Part shown: one piece after another, positions 24,262-37,700 of the stretch
Position numbering within the stretch: position 1 is the stretch's first letter
Layout: each line of letters begins with the position of its first letter
NCBI GenBank assembly: GCA_037039685.1
Contig: JAWNGF010000003.1
Span: 4,748,571 to 4,812,570, forward strand
Reading direction: 5' to 3'
DNA from: Ceratobasidium sp. AG-K
Taxonomy: Eukaryota; Basidiomycota; Agaricomycetes; Cantharellales; Ceratobasidiaceae
Length of the DNA stretch: 64,000 bases
Translations under genes and position numbers: made by a program
The notes under the pieces: generated by a model
Database searches by the model: none
What the model saw: only the letters and a program-made list of their open reading frames with translations
What the model was told of the DNA's origin: nothing

Positions 24262-27200
24262 ATGCCGCCGTTTTCGATGCTGCGTACGAAAAAGAGCCGC
24301 AAGCTCCGGCCCCGCACTCCCCCCTCGCCCGGATCGTTTTACGCGCCTGCTCGCTCTCCGGCGCCATGGACGGCCGCGCCGTTGCTCAATCGAGTGCGCT
24401 CGAACAGCGAGGCCTCTGGCAGTGGCGCCGGTTCGGTTCAGGATCCGCAAGGGTCACGCCAGCAAGGCTCGATAGGACGGCGGGCGCCCCCATCGGCGTG
24501 GGGATTCATAGATGTCGAAAAGTCTCTGCCACGGCCGCCACAACGCAGTGCGTCCAAGGACAGCCATGCGCCAGCCCTGCAGCTCGAGTTGGGAACGCCC
24601 CAAGAGCCAGCCTCGTGGTTTCATTCCGAGCCCGAAGCGCCGGCTCGCGTCCATGTGCGTCCTTTCTTCACCTTCACGTTCGCTTACCAACGTCATTCCA
24701 GTCGAGACGACCGTCAGCCGTAACCTCCTCGCCCCCCAAACCACCTGCGCTCGAACCCAAGCCCAGTCCCCTCGAGTCTCGGTCCAGTCCATTCGAGTCC
24801 CGCCCCAGTCCACTCGAGTCGCGTCCACTATTACCCGAGTCGAGCAAACCAGAGCCTTCGGTTTCAGGTCCCAGCCCCGTTCTTCCACATGGCGAGCAGT
24901 CGGTTTCAGGCCCCAAGGTGAGCGACCGTTTTTCATTTCAAATCTCCAAGATTCTGACGTCCTGCGCTAGACTGCGCCACCGACCGAGACGGCGACACCC
25001 AGACGAGTTCCGTCGCCTATCAAGATTCCGCGCACGCATGTTCATGCGCCATCGGTTACGATCGAGCGAACGCCTTCCCCATCGTCCAGTGGACCCCGTC
25101 AATCGTCCTCCAGTGCGGCCCATGGCCAGTCGTCCTCGTCGCACAACTCCCTCGCGTTGACGTCTACCCCGACATCGGAGCTCACGTCGCCCGACCCGTC
25201 TTCTGAATCAGCCCCCGAGCTACTAACCGTGTTCCGCGCGGAGCGCGCCAGTGCCGCGATGCTTGGTCTCGGTTTCACCTTGCGTGCTCGGGACGGCGAG
25301 GAGATGGCCGGTGCGCTAAGGATGGATTCCGCCACGCTACCGAGGATGGATTCTGCCACTCTACCCCAAGAAACCCAGCCCGAAGTGCGTGCATTGCGCC
25401 GGAGTATATCCACAGACGAGGGCCTAGCCAAGGGAGTCACGCCACCGGGGACGTATGCGCGACGTCGTGAGTCGGTCGTCATGCCCGCTCCGCGCCCTGA
25501 GACGGTGTATGCTTCCTCGTCCCGGCTCGAACCTCCACCGACGCTTCCAGGTCGTCCCGAAACGATATATGCGACTCCAGGGGTGATCCACAGTATCTCT
25601 GAAGTCCCCTCCACGCCGTCTTCTTCGCAGCTCCAGAGTAATGCGGGTTCGTCGCCAGCCAGGTCTCCGACCCGCCTACGCTCCAAGACGCTCGCCTCAC
25701 CCGGTGAGGCTCGACGGGACACTGGCCACGAGCTGTACGTCACCATCGGCCGACCCGGGGAATCTTCTTTGAGTGGGAGCAGACAGCGGTCCGCCACGGT
25801 CGACATGAACCCGCGCCAGGCGTTTGCGAACCTGAGCTACTCGACGATCAAGCGTTCGCGCTCTCCGTCTGGCGCAACGGCCACGACGCACCCTTCTCGG
25901 CCAGTGACTCCGCCCGATGCGCTTCCTGTGCCTCGAGCCAAGGCCGTGGCTGGAACGAGTACGCTATCCGCCCAGGCAACCACACCGAGCCCGTCCTCCC
26001 CCGCCGGCCGTCTCGCATACCTCGACTCTCCCTCGTCTTCACCCCCCGTCCGCACAACCCGTCTCCAAAGCGCGCCCACCGCCACAGGCTCATCTCCCCC
26101 CGGCCCATCGATGCTCTCCAAATTCGCGCGGTCCCAAATGAGTTTCGAGAATTTCAGCTTCCTGGGGCGTGGGCGGAGCGTGAGCGAGGTCACTCGCGTT
26201 GTGGATGAGGAAGTGAGTCCGAGCTCTACTCCGCCTCTGCCGGTTCCAGTTCGGCCTGCTCGTCCGCCGTCGTTGACGCTGCGCGATGATCCCGAGCCTC
26301 GGTTGGTGCATAGCACTTCGGGGTCGAGTACGGGGTCGTTTAGGCTTGTTCGAAGCGGATCCAACGGTGCAGCACGCGTGGGGCCTGCTAGATTGAGGAG
26401 GAAGCGGTCCTCGCCGCGCCAGGGCACCAAGGTCCTCGTCCCAGATCGGCTAGAACGGAGCGCGTCGGGTTCGACGACCAGTCACCACCGCAACGGCTCG
26501 ATCGCGCGCGACTCGGCTGCTTCCTCGGCCACACCATATCGCCCAGACTCGACGCTCCAACGCACCGATTCATCCTCGGGCTCGCACCGCACGGCAGGCA
26601 CGCAACAACCCACCCCGACCTCGACGGGCAACTCGCCCCCGCCAGTCATGACGCTCAAACAACGCCGCGAGACCATCTTTCCCACCACACCCCGCTCGTT
26701 TTCGCACGAGATGGACTCGCCTGCCGTTCCCGAGCTGCCTGGATTCGTCCTGGATGGAAACTTGTTGATGCCTATCAAGTCTCCGGTGTCTGTCATGAGT
26801 GGAGCAGCTTCGGTATCGGGTAGCACTCGCAAGGCGCATTTGCCTATCGGACCCAAGCTGGGACCTGTTCCTGCACCGGTTCGAGTCGAGGCAGCCCCAG
26901 CGCCCGTGATAACCACCTCTGGTCCAAGTACGGGTTCCAAGACATCCACGGCGCGGCTACAGCCCGAGCGACGACCACCCTCGCCCCGCGCACAGCCCAA
27001 ACAACCTCCCTCGCCGACGTTCGAGCCTATTCCGGTACGGTGGCGCGGTCTCACGATGGATGCCGCCAAGTGGACATTTTCGTCGAACCAGCTGCACAGC
27101 ATCGTCAGTCGTGCGATCAAACAGTCGGCCGAGACGTCTTCGGTGAGGTTGTTGCCCCTCGACGTACTCGACCAAGAACTTCCCATCGAGATTGAGCGCC

Positions 27201-28430
27201 TGGAGCAGCTCCGGGACGTGCTCCAGACCAAGTACAAAGCCCAAGTACGCCGTCGACGCTTGTTGATGCGGAGCCTGGCGCTGTACATCGACGGACACGA
27301 TCCCCCCACGTCGCGCAGGCTGTTGGACGAACTCGAGGACGTGGGTGTAGTGTGCGACCAGCTTGCCGAAGACTTGTACCTCGTCGGGGACCAGCTGTCG
27401 CAGATTGCGCGGTTGAGAGACGTGCACAGCACGAGCGCCCTGGCGGTTGCGTTGCGCAAGATCAATCAGAGCTATATCCGAGCTCGGAGCGAGGTGGTGG
27501 AGCTGCAGGCCGAGGTACGTGTATGCACTCGATCAGTCACGTGTACTGATCCCTCTTTAGCGCACGTCGCTGGAAGCCGAGCGAGATGAAGCCTGGGTCA
27601 TGGCCGAGTCACTCGAACGCGAGTTGGTCGAGGTCAAGCAGAGCGGCGACTCGGGGGATACCGAGTCGTCGGGAGAGAGTCGATCGCGTGTGTCGGCTGC
27701 GCGCAAGTCGTCGGTGCGCCAGTCCAAGATGAGCCTGCGTCGGAGCCTGCGCCGGTCGTATCGGTCGTCGACGAGCGGCGGTTCGATGCGGTACCATAGC
27801 ATTATCTTCCCGCGTCCCCCTACGACGACCGCGCCTTCGTTTGTCGACTCGGTCCCTGATACGTCGGGCGAGTTTGTCCCTCCCGTGCCGCCTGTCCCTA
27901 CTCCGTCCAAGCATCTGAGTACGATGGAACCGAGTCGCCCCGAGTCGATTGGCGTGTTGCCGTCCGGCGTCTATGCATTGTCCCCAGGCGCAGGATCATC
28001 GCAGGAGCCATACTCGGTGGTAGGCGTCCCAACTCCGTCGGCCACATCGCACGACCTGTTTGTCGCCCAAAACGAACTGCTCAAGATGCTCGGCCTGTCG
28101 TACAAGGAATACGGGTTCAAGATTCGGCCTCGCTCATACTCGGACAGCTCACCGCTCTCGTCGCCTCCAGTGTCTCCCAACGCCCATCTCCACGTCCCAC
28201 CCAGCGCATACGGCGCACGCGGCAAGTTGCTCCGCTCGACTTCAGACCAGGCTTTGCGCAGACACAGCTCGGTCGACCGGGTGATTGCCGTCGAAGTACC
28301 CGCCTCGGGGGGAGTTCCAGAAGACGTGAGTCCAACCGTCGTCGATGTGTTATATATACTGACAGTCTCCCAAAATGTCCAGCCCGCTGCCATCCTGGCC
28401 GCACTTACCCTGCCTCAGGACGACCTTTAG
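24262..28430 (+). CDS. Unknown Ser/Pro-rich protein with a C-terminal coiled-coil segment
   Basis: Start ATG 24262 (MPPFSMLRTKKSRKLRP). Exon 1 runs to about 24653, exon 2 from about 24701 to 24915, and a long exon from about 24974 to 27513. The next exon starts near 27561 and ends at 28430 if the last possible intron is not spliced. Most of the protein is low-complexity Ser/Pro/Thr/Arg. The structured part is at about 27040-27620: it starts WRGLTMDAAKWTFSSNQLHS, continues through a long charged helical stretch (LERLEQLRDVL..., RRRRLLMRSLALYIDG) and a segment with DEAWVMAESLERELVEVK. That pattern suggests coiled coil and self-association. I do not recognise the family; such proteins are common in basidiomycetes. 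An intron-like GTGAGT..ACAG (about 28326-28365) would change the C-terminus. Confidence 0.7.
24762..24845 (+). repeat. Four 21-bp tandem units within coding sequence
   Basis: Four adjacent 21-bp units (24762, 24783, 24804, 24825) encode degenerate copies of a seven-residue PSPLESR-like motif. The first three are closely similar and the fourth is more diverged. The period is a multiple of three, so copy-number change would keep the reading frame. Confidence 0.75.
25319..25366 (+). repeat. Duplicated 24-bp unit in the same gene
   Basis: Two adjacent 24-bp copies encode RMDSATLP-type octapeptides and differ at only a few bases. It is an in-frame expansion inside the low-complexity part of the unknown gene at 24262-28430. 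Confidence 0.7.
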
Positions 28431-28672
28431 TTCCATATTCGTTCCCGTTTGTTTTACACTGTCACTCGTTTGTTCCGCTTGTCGCTTGTCGATCTCACAC
28501 CCGTTTTGTACATCTGCTTTCGCCTTTCGTATATCCTCCATAGTAGATGCGCGTTGCTGGCATGCGCTGGTTGCATATCCTTTCAATCCCACACACTCGT
28601 TCGATTATTAGTTATACATATAGCCAGGGAATACAATGAAGATAAAAACACCCTAGATTGCAAAAACACCGG

Positions 28673-31600
28673 CTAGGCCTTGGCCCGTTTTCGCCGTCTC
28701 GTAAACCCGACGTCACTGGCTTGGGACGGCGGCTTGGACGAGGGTTCAGCCGGGGCCATTGACGAGGGTTCGGGCGCCATTTCTGCCTCCACCTCGGCTT
28801 CCTCGTCGTGTTCCTCTTCTTCCTCCTCGCCCTGTTCGCGTCTACGTTTACGCGTGTTGGGCCTGGTGCCACTAGTGCCTTTTGCCCTAGCTGATCGCTT
28901 CTTCTTGGGCGGGGATGACGGCTCAGCCTCGTCAGGTTCAGGTTCCGGCTCTGCGATCGTTTCGTCCCCGGCCGGTTCCTCTGCGACTGGACTCGGCTGC
29001 TTCGGCTTGGGTCGAGCCCGGGTTTTAGGCTTGGGCGCAGGCTCTTCTGGTTCGCCGTCGGTCGGTTCACCCTCGTCTTCGGTTTGCTCGCGTTCATCGT
29101 CGGTCGCCACCGCTTTTCGGGTCTTGATGCGGGCGGCAAGAGCTGCGTGATATGAGCGATTGCACAATCACAATTGAATGCGCTCACCTTTGTCCTTGGC
29201 CATGGCCGTAATCAAGCGCTTGTCATACGCCCTCAACGGCTCCCAAACCTTGGACGACGCGGGTGTTTCGACTTTGGCATCGCTCAACGTCACATCCAAA
29301 TGGTTTTTACTACCCAAAATATATTAGTTCACGTAAATCTCCCTGAAGTTGCGACTCACATTCGGATCGCATCGGTGCTCTCGACCGTGCCGAGGAGCCA
29401 CACCAACGATTTGAAAAACGCCACAGCGCGGTTGCGAGCGTTTTTATTGCCCATGGTCTGGTACCCTGCGATCTTCTTGACGATCCATGAGATGCACGAC
29501 ATGTGCACGCTGGCGACTTGAGCCGTGTCCAGGCGACGGACGATCGAGAGCTGGGCCCCGCGGATAACGAGTACAGCCGAGAGGGCTTTGGCGAGTGCGA
29601 TGGTGTTGGCGTCGGATTTGGTGACCGAGTCGATATACAACCCAAACGACTACGCAAAATCAGTTTCATCCAATTTAATTTTGGGGTGGCTCACCTCTTC
29701 GAGCGCATTGACCAACACCCGTCCGACCAATTCGGCGTTTCCACCATACATACCCTGCTCTCGCAGCACTTCGATAATAACCTTGGTACACTGGTCATAT
29801 ACAGACGATACACGCCCATAATGACCCAGCAACACGGCCGAATGTTCGATATTAATTGCCCCGGTCCGGATTGCGCGCAAAAATGCGCTGACAACGAGAT
29901 GAAACGCATACTCACGCTCGAGGCGGGCCTGAGCTGGGATCTGAGAACCTAGACACAATATAAGCTTCGTCTTGGCGTTGGTACCAGAAATTTACCTTCA
30001 GAGCCCGCGCGTTCGGGCTTCTTTGTCTTTTTTGTCTTTTTTGTTTTCTTGGTTTTAGCACCATCTTCGTCACTCAGTTCAGAAGAGCTTCCGTCGTCAT
30101 CTCCAGAGCCTTCTTCATCTTCGCCCCCACGCTCTTCGTCAAGCAAGTCCACGTATCGTTCGATTTCAGCTTGGATGAACCCTGCGCAGCGAACTTGGAG
30201 CTCATCGGAGAGCGTCATTGGGATAGGCTGCTTGGACGTGCCCTCTTCGGCGGACCGGTGGGGTTGAAACAGGATGTACAAGTTGAGCAAACATTGGAAG
30301 GCCTATCAAACTCATTAGTATAGACATGGGTGATATTCGTCGGGACTCACGCTCCGCTTGACCCCTTCAGCAGTATTAGACTGCGACCCAACCGCAAACT
30401 GGGTCAGCCGTTCGACCAACGCATCCCGAACAACCTTGAGCTCCTCGTATGCGGTCTCTCTTTCGCTTTCGGAGAGAGGGCTGGTTTGGAGCAGTCGCGC
30501 TTTCCATGCAATGTAGAGTACGAGGAGTTGGAGCGACTCGCTCATCATCTATACCCCTATTAGCATCATCTCGCAGCTGGGCAGACGTCAAACGCACCAT
30601 TTCTTCCTCCTTGTACCCAAGCTTCCCCCGCTCCGTCAACGCAGACAAGACATCCACGAATCGGGTAACCTTGCCCCCATCGTCCTCTTCCATCCAACTA
30701 GTCATATCCCGCACCCCATACAGCGTATGCAGTCTCAGGACAAACGCACTGAGCGAGTGCACCTCGTCCTCGGTAAACGTGACGATATCCAGCTCTTCAC
30801 GTCCAGCGAGGAGTTCGCGCACAGACTCGGCGAGTTCGTCCTCGAGTTCGAGGATTTTGAGCGCATTGGTATTTGCGAGACTGGTCGTTTGGGAGAGTTG
30901 TTGGATGGTTGCAGCGGCGTGTCTGAGCACAGTGGGGGTAGAGTGGGTCATGAATTGTTTGGAGATGTCGTTCCAGAGTTGTTCGTATGCCTGTTGCAAT
31001 AGATAAGTGCCTGCGATGGGTATTGGTTGTCCTGGGGCTTACCGGAGTCTCTCGCAGCTCGACATACATGTCCAGATTCATGTACTGAGGCAACAGCAAC
31101 ACATCGCCCACACGCTTCTCATCCGTTTGGACCTTGGCAAACAACCGCGGAAGTGCCTTCATCAACGCGCGAGTAATGTCCGCCGTAACAGCCTCGTCCT
31201 CGCCCTAATCCAAACTCAACACCGACTCGAGAACACGGCCACCAAGACTCACCTTTTTGCCCAACGCAGCCTCTTCCTTGACACACCCAAGCACAGCGAT
31301 GAGCACCTCCATCGCAACGCCCTCCTCGGCCTCGCTCAACCGCCACGCAAGATCTTCACCAGGCTCGGGGTTCTTGGCCGAACGGCGCTTGGACGGACTC
31401 GAAATCTCTGGCGCCGCTCCGCCCGAATGGTCCAACAACACATGATCCAAAAACGCGTTCCACTCGCGCAACGCAGGGAGTTCATCCCACAACGCCGACA
31501 CGGCCAACGCAATACGCGACTTGGTCGCAGGCGCATTCAACAACAGGGACACCACCTCGCCCGACGTCTGCTGCGTCTGAGGCTGCTGCGAATTATCCGC

Positions 31601-33535
31601 ATCCTCGTCGGCATCGGCGAGTTTGATCCATCCGACGAGGAGGGAGAGCAGGCACTTTACTCCTGCACGCTGCTTCTCCTTTTCCCGCTCTTTGCCCTTG
31701 CTCGTTCGTCCGACGAGTTTTTCTTCGACGGCGGCTTCCCAGACTCCCCGCGCGAACCCGGCGACGGCGCGCCGGACGCGGACTTCAACGTCGAATACGA
31801 GTAGGCAGAGGGGGGCTTGTTCGTCCTCTTCGAGGTGGCCTTGGATGTCAATGTCTGTGAGCACTCGAGCGACGGCGACTCGTACGCCGACGTCCGAGTC
31901 TTGTGCGGCCATTTGAAGGAGACGGGGTTTGAAACGCTCGGTAAAGTTGGTCAGGGCAAGGACGGTGCTGTTGTCGGAGCAAGTGTAGAGCGTAGAGAGC
32001 GCCTTGATAGCCTCCAATCTGACCGATGTATTCTAAAACAAGTTAATACGGCCCAAATGGAAGTTGTAATTAACTGACCAGATCAGACAGGAGCCAACCA
32101 ATATAACGTAAATATGTGCCGCTCAAAAAGTACGCGGGATGGATTTTCATCCACTTGCCCAGCTCTCGGACGCAATCCGCTCTGATACCGGGGTCGGCAT
32201 CTCGGTAACGATGCACAAACACGCTATCGCAAGATTAGTCTATACTACACACTGAAGCTACGGCTACTCACTCGTCAAAGAACTCCTTGAGATAGTCGTT
32301 CAGCACGACCCTGCGCTTCTTCACATCCTCCGCCTTGCTATCCAGCTCCTTTTCTCGCGGAGTCTTTCCCTTGGCTTTGGTCGCACCACTCGCACGGCGT
32401 TTGCGCTCCGCCTCGCGCTGTCGGCCCAGTACCTCGCCCTCCTTATCAACATCCCGAGCTACCTCGCACAGCGCAGACTCCATCTCGAGAGCGACGATGG
32501 TACCCGTATGGCGGAAGCTTCGAACAAGAGACGTTGACATGCAGACGATCCATGGCTGGAGGACTGGTAAAAGGCCGGTGTCATCAGAGTCGGGGAAGAG
32601 GGGCGAGGGTTGTGGGAGATCGGCGGCTGTCTGAATCAAGCGATGCAATAACTCGGAGAGCGATTTGCGAAACTTTTTGAATGTTTGGTGTTTCGAGGCG
32701 AGTGGGTATGTAGGGGCGGTTTCCTAGAGCGATATTGGTCAATGAGATCATCTGGGCCGATTAAGTCCATATCCAACATACCTTTTTAACCGCCTCGATG
32801 AGATCATCGAGTTTGTCTACGACGTTGTCGCTATCAAGTACCTCGTCCGAGTCTAGGGAAGCGTTGCAGCCGCAAGCACGAAGAATGCAATTGGCGAGAT
32901 CTGCGAGGGCATGGGCAGGGGATTGGCTGTATGATTCAAAGTAATCGTCGACGACGGATTGCAATGCAGCGGATGGATTTAGGAGTGCGTCTTGAGTTTT
33001 GTATTAGCATCGTCAAAGTAGAGCACGATATAAATCGACACTCACTGAACAACGCATTATCCTTTGAGATGGCGAGCTCTCCAGTCGCTCCAGCGTCTCC
33101 CTTCCCTCTGGCCTTGGTTGCACGCGGCTTGGCAGGAGCAGCCTTCTTCTTGGTAGGTTTGGCGTCGGCTGAAGCCTTGGGTCTCCCTCGAGGTTTAGCA
33201 GCCGACTTTGCCTGCGATGCTCTGGGTGCCTTGTATTCTTCTTCCTCCGTGCTCTCTTCACTTTCCTGCTCTTCCTGAGGCTCCTCCCGTGGTTCCAACT
33301 CTTCGTCGTCTGTCTCTGCTCCTTTAGACCGCTCGTCATCGGTTCCTTCCGTATCACTGCTGTTGTCTACCCCCGAGCGCTTCCGCTTCCTGGTTGGCTG
33401 AGATACTAATATTCAATCAGTACTACATCACCCAACCCAGAGTTGAAACATACGCGATACAAACGGCTTGGCCGCCTTGCGATCCCTACCACTCCGGCGG
33501 GGAGCTTTAGGCGTTGTCTCTGCATCGGACGACAT
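28673..33535 (-). CDS. SCC3: Cohesin subunit SCC3/STAG (Irr1-like)
   Basis: Start ATG 33535 (MSSDAETTPKAPRRSGRDRK). The first ~150 residues are Lys/Arg/Glu-rich and disordered. The STAG region follows (SVVDDYFESYSQSPAHALAD and LIQTAADLPQPSPLFPDSDD). The stromalin-conservative domain then reads FVHRYRDADPGIRADCVREL, then GKWMKIHPAYFLSGTYLRYI, then GWLLSDL, joined to SVRLEAIKALSTLYTCSDNS. HEAT-like helices continue to about 29200. A 150-residue charged tail ends FTRRRKRAKA at 28673. About ten short introns interrupt it. SCC3 binds the kleisin Rad21/Scc1, and through it cohesin holds sister chromatids. The protein looks full length. Acidic and Lys repeats (for example KTKKTKK at about 30018-30055) are low-complexity. 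Confidence 0.88.
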
Positions 33536-34713
33536 TATAACCGTCGACACCTACAGGATGGTGATAAACAAGTAACTAGGAGCCGGCGCCCTGTGCTGTT
33601 TAGGAATAGTTTGCCTCGATGAAAGTGCCCAATCTCGATTAGCGATACGCCTAGGAGATGTCGTCAAGTCGGGTGGATGTGGCGGAGAAGGCGAGCATTT
33701 GTTGTTGGTACAAACACGCCGGTACAATACCGATCCCAAGACGCGTCGCTGGGCGCTTGTAGTCCCGCTAATTGGTCATGTGGTCTGTTGGGCTTTGTCG
33801 CCGCGTCCACTGGGATGCTGTATATTTCATGCCAAATAAAGTAACTGTAACTCATGTGCACTCGCGGCTTCAAACACCACATGGGCTATTTTCCCACTGA
33901 CGCTCTCGTTTGTTGGGTCCGATAATGAGATTCAAGTGCTTGACCTGAGCTCTTTCGAGCAGGCACCAGCCAAGACAAGCAGCCGGAGAGAATGGCGGTG
34001 TTCGCACTTAACCAAGTCGCGCGGCTCCCGGTCATTTCTTGTTTAGTTTGCTCTAAAGAACGCCGCATATAGGGTCTCATTGCCTTCAAATCACCATAAA
34101 TCAATGTCCGCTTCAGTGCGATCGCTATTCATTGAGTTACATACACAATTTCCGGAGTTGGTGTTTCGCGAATACGTTGCTGGTCATGATGGCTTGCATT
34201 CAAACGCGCGCCACTCGGATGTCCAGACCTCGCATAGTACTTCAGTATGAAAATCCCCGTAGTAGTGTACTCTACTGGCTCCCCCTCCCTCGGAGCTCTC
34301 TAGGGCTGGCGAGTGCCATGCCTATACACGAAGGCACCGAACCAGCTCCCTCTGACTATAGCCACTAAACGCCACTCTAACGAGCTTATAAGTACGGGTG
34401 AAGCGGAACTTCATGTATCTATGCGTTAGTACGCCGTCTCAGCGCCGCTCTTCGTAGTTCCCCGGGCCTTTATGCGTTCTCTAAATCGCCGATTATTTTC
34501 ACATTTCTAACTATCTGACAGCTGGTATGTATCCTTGCCACTCGATAATTTTACTCGTTGCACGTAAAGTAAGTAAAGCAAGATATTCATTCATTGTATT
34601 AGCTTTGGCAGGGGTATTGAAGCCGCAAACAAACAATCGGTTTAGTCTTCACTGACTAGCAAATATTATCGTAATCATCAAGCACTTGCATGATCTAAGA
34701 TCTTGGTAGTCAG
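33536..34713. other. Intergenic stretch of 1.2 kb
   Basis: It separates the start of SCC3 from the end of the kinase gene. Short open frames on both strands carry no motif. The sequence is AT-rich towards 34500-34700. No RNA gene or repeat was recognised. Confidence 0.5.
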
Positions 34714-37700
34714 TTACCTAAACATATGGACTAGAAATATGATTACCCTTGCGCTGCTCTGCGGAGAGTCCTGTATTGGGACTGGGGATTCTGTACGCAA
34801 AGGAGGTTGTTCTCCGTGGCGCTCCCATACCTCACGTGTCCACCTATCGGAAGGTTGGGGGCTTTCCCCGCTCCGATTACGGGAAGGCCCGAGGCCCATC
34901 GGTGCATCTTGAGTTATAGGTGGGGGACAGCGCGAGTCCGGGTCGTCGCTGTCGTGAAGGAGTGCGAATCTATGCCCAGGTCTGACGGGTGCAACGGGGT
35001 GCGCATAAATGGGGCTGCGAACCGGATGAGGTGCGAAGTGCGGATGGCCATCGGGCTCGTTGGACATGGTGGCTATATCCTCAATCTTAAGAAGTAGCTC
35101 CTATTAAAAGGTGCGCGACTACAGATTAATAAACCACTTACTGATTCGTATACTTCCTGGGCTGTTGGTCGATCAAGAGGCTGGGAGCGCCAGCAGGATT
35201 GCAAAAGCTCCCACATTCGATTGGCTCGAACGGTATTTCCAAAGTAAGTTGATTGCCGGTGTGGTAGCTTCCTTTGAGCAATAGCTATGATGGCTTGAGG
35301 CTCCTCTTTGTACTCGGGATAATATGGTGGGGCTCCTGTGGTAGCTTCCTGTCTTTTCGTAAATATTGATACCTGGTATCTAGATGAAGCCACCCACAAG
35401 CATCGTCTAATCGGCGTAGAAATTGATTAAATTGATAGCGAGTCTCACGGCGAATGGAGCTCACCATGCCCAGGGAATACACATCTGTCTTGCTGTTTCT
35501 ACCGGTGTTACCACCGTCGGAATTTAGGAGCTCTGGCGCCTAATGGATAGGTTCATTGCCAGAGTGAAGAGAAGAGCCAGCTGCACGTATATATGCACAT
35601 ACCATCCATCGATAAGTCCCCCCTCTCGAATTGCTTGAGTCCGTGAAAACAAGGCTGCACTCTGAAAGTACTGCGTAATCAAAATCGCTTAGTTTGGCAA
35701 CTCCGTCCTCCGAAACGAGAACATTTGGCTAAAGTAAGTTGAGGATAATTACGTGTGAAGCCCAGAGTCGATAAATGAAGTGAGAATACGCACGCCTTTG
35801 ATGTCTCCATGCACCTAGTACAGTATAGAATGATCAGTTCACAGAGAACTGAAGCTAGGTTAGCTCACCATGTTGTTAGCATGGAGGTATGCAACCCCTC
35901 TCGCAATCTGGACACACTGTTGAAACGTCAACCCAACGTCCGGCTGGGCGAATCTAAGGACTATTCACCAAAGCGTAGCGGTCAGAATATGGATATTTCC
36001 GGATGTATTCGCGTAGATTTCCGTTGTCCATCCACGGGGATATCATGCCTAACCTCCCTTGAAATAGGGTCACGCCCATTAGTTCATGTATGTTCTCATG
36101 TTTTACTCTTGACCAGTAGTATACTTCTCGCATAGCGCGCTAGAAATAAGCCAGCGATGTCAGCCTGCATACATAATAATATCACTTTGCTTAACAAACC
36201 TTCATCGGTTTTGAACCATCCAGGGGGAATGACGATAATCGCCATACCTTGACAGCAACACAGATGCCATTGCGGAGTCTTCCCTTCCAAATATCGCCAA
36301 AGGCACCCCCAGTAATGAATCCTCCGCAGAATGAATTAGAATCCATACATGGCGTCAAGTCAATACATCCATGAGCAACTAGAAGCCGAAGCATGTCTTG
36401 GTTGGACTGTGTATGACGCATTTACCATAATAGGGATAAGACAGCGCTCTGGCACCAGAGATGAATGCGTACCATGTTTTCCGCACCTATTTTAACTCCA
36501 TCACCATCGTTAGGTGCAGGGATTGGTGTCCTGGATCCCGGATGATTCCCACCACGACGATCCCATTCCGGATAATAACGCATGTGTGCGGGGATGGGGG
36601 GGACGGGCGGCACATGATCAAACATGCCACCACTCACAACGGGTGAATCAGTCCTCCTGAAAGTGGGAGCGGGTGAGGACGGAGCAGTGTGGTAAATCGT
36701 GGCTCAATATGAAGCTAAGTGTCAAATCCTGAAGCGTGTGCACAAATACTGGATTCTACTCACGGGCACGTGACAGTGAGGGAGGTGAACTAGTAAATGA
36801 TGGGGAACCGGAAGGACTTGGTCTCGGTAAAGGGCCAGTAATTTCCGAAGCAGGGTACATTTGTAAAAGGCTTCTATAATTGCTTGGATTATTGCCATTT
36901 GAGTTAGATTCCTGGACTGGGTTTACTATTAGCTGGACAATTTACTAGCGCCCAGCGAACGAATGACTTGTCTAGCCGTCCACAAACCCCGAATTGCACC
37001 TAGGGCTGCAGAGCGCCGTGGATGTCCATGGAGGTGCTCGGGATTCTGCTGGCAAATACACAAGAAATGATGTCCGGCCTTGCTTACCTTCATTTATAGT
37101 CCTGGGTCTCGTGTCAAGGACGGACTCTCTCAATGACATCGACGGAGCCACTTTCGGTGGGGGGCTCGGCGGGGGGCTCGGCGGGGGGCTGGACATGAGC
37201 ATTTTGAGACAAGAGACTCGGGGCAAAGGAATGCAGCAACAAGGCAAATGTATCTCCTTCATAAATTTGTCCTTTATCCGAAGTGCTGCTGGGATGTTTG
37301 ATGGGTATTGCATGAGCGGTGGGTTCTTTGGCACCCCGTAACATTGCTTGCATTCAATCAAGCACTCGGTTAAGGTACAGCAAAGCCACTGACAATCGCT
37401 GCGGAGAATTGGATGTCCCTCGGAATGTCGAATAAAGTACTGGTACATTTCCAAGATGTGTTTAAGCCTCAAGCATTGTGCAGAGCGCTCGCTGGGGTGG
37501 TACGTGAGACTCTCTCGTAGATCGGACCCCCCATCAGGCGGGTCTGTGGCGTTGCTAATCTCCACTGTATCCGTGACCACCGGTGGCTTTCTGAGACGCC
37601 CAGGACCCATGGATTTCTGGACGGAGACTCTTTCAACCCGCATCCATGCGATATTCGCTGATTCAGTGGGTATTACGCCAGTATGTTCAAATCCTAAGAG

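Noticed and set aside
29174..31900. Open frames on the plus strand opposite the cohesin gene
   Set aside because: Shadows of the high-GC coding strand; they lack motifs, while the minus strand gives the SCC3 protein.
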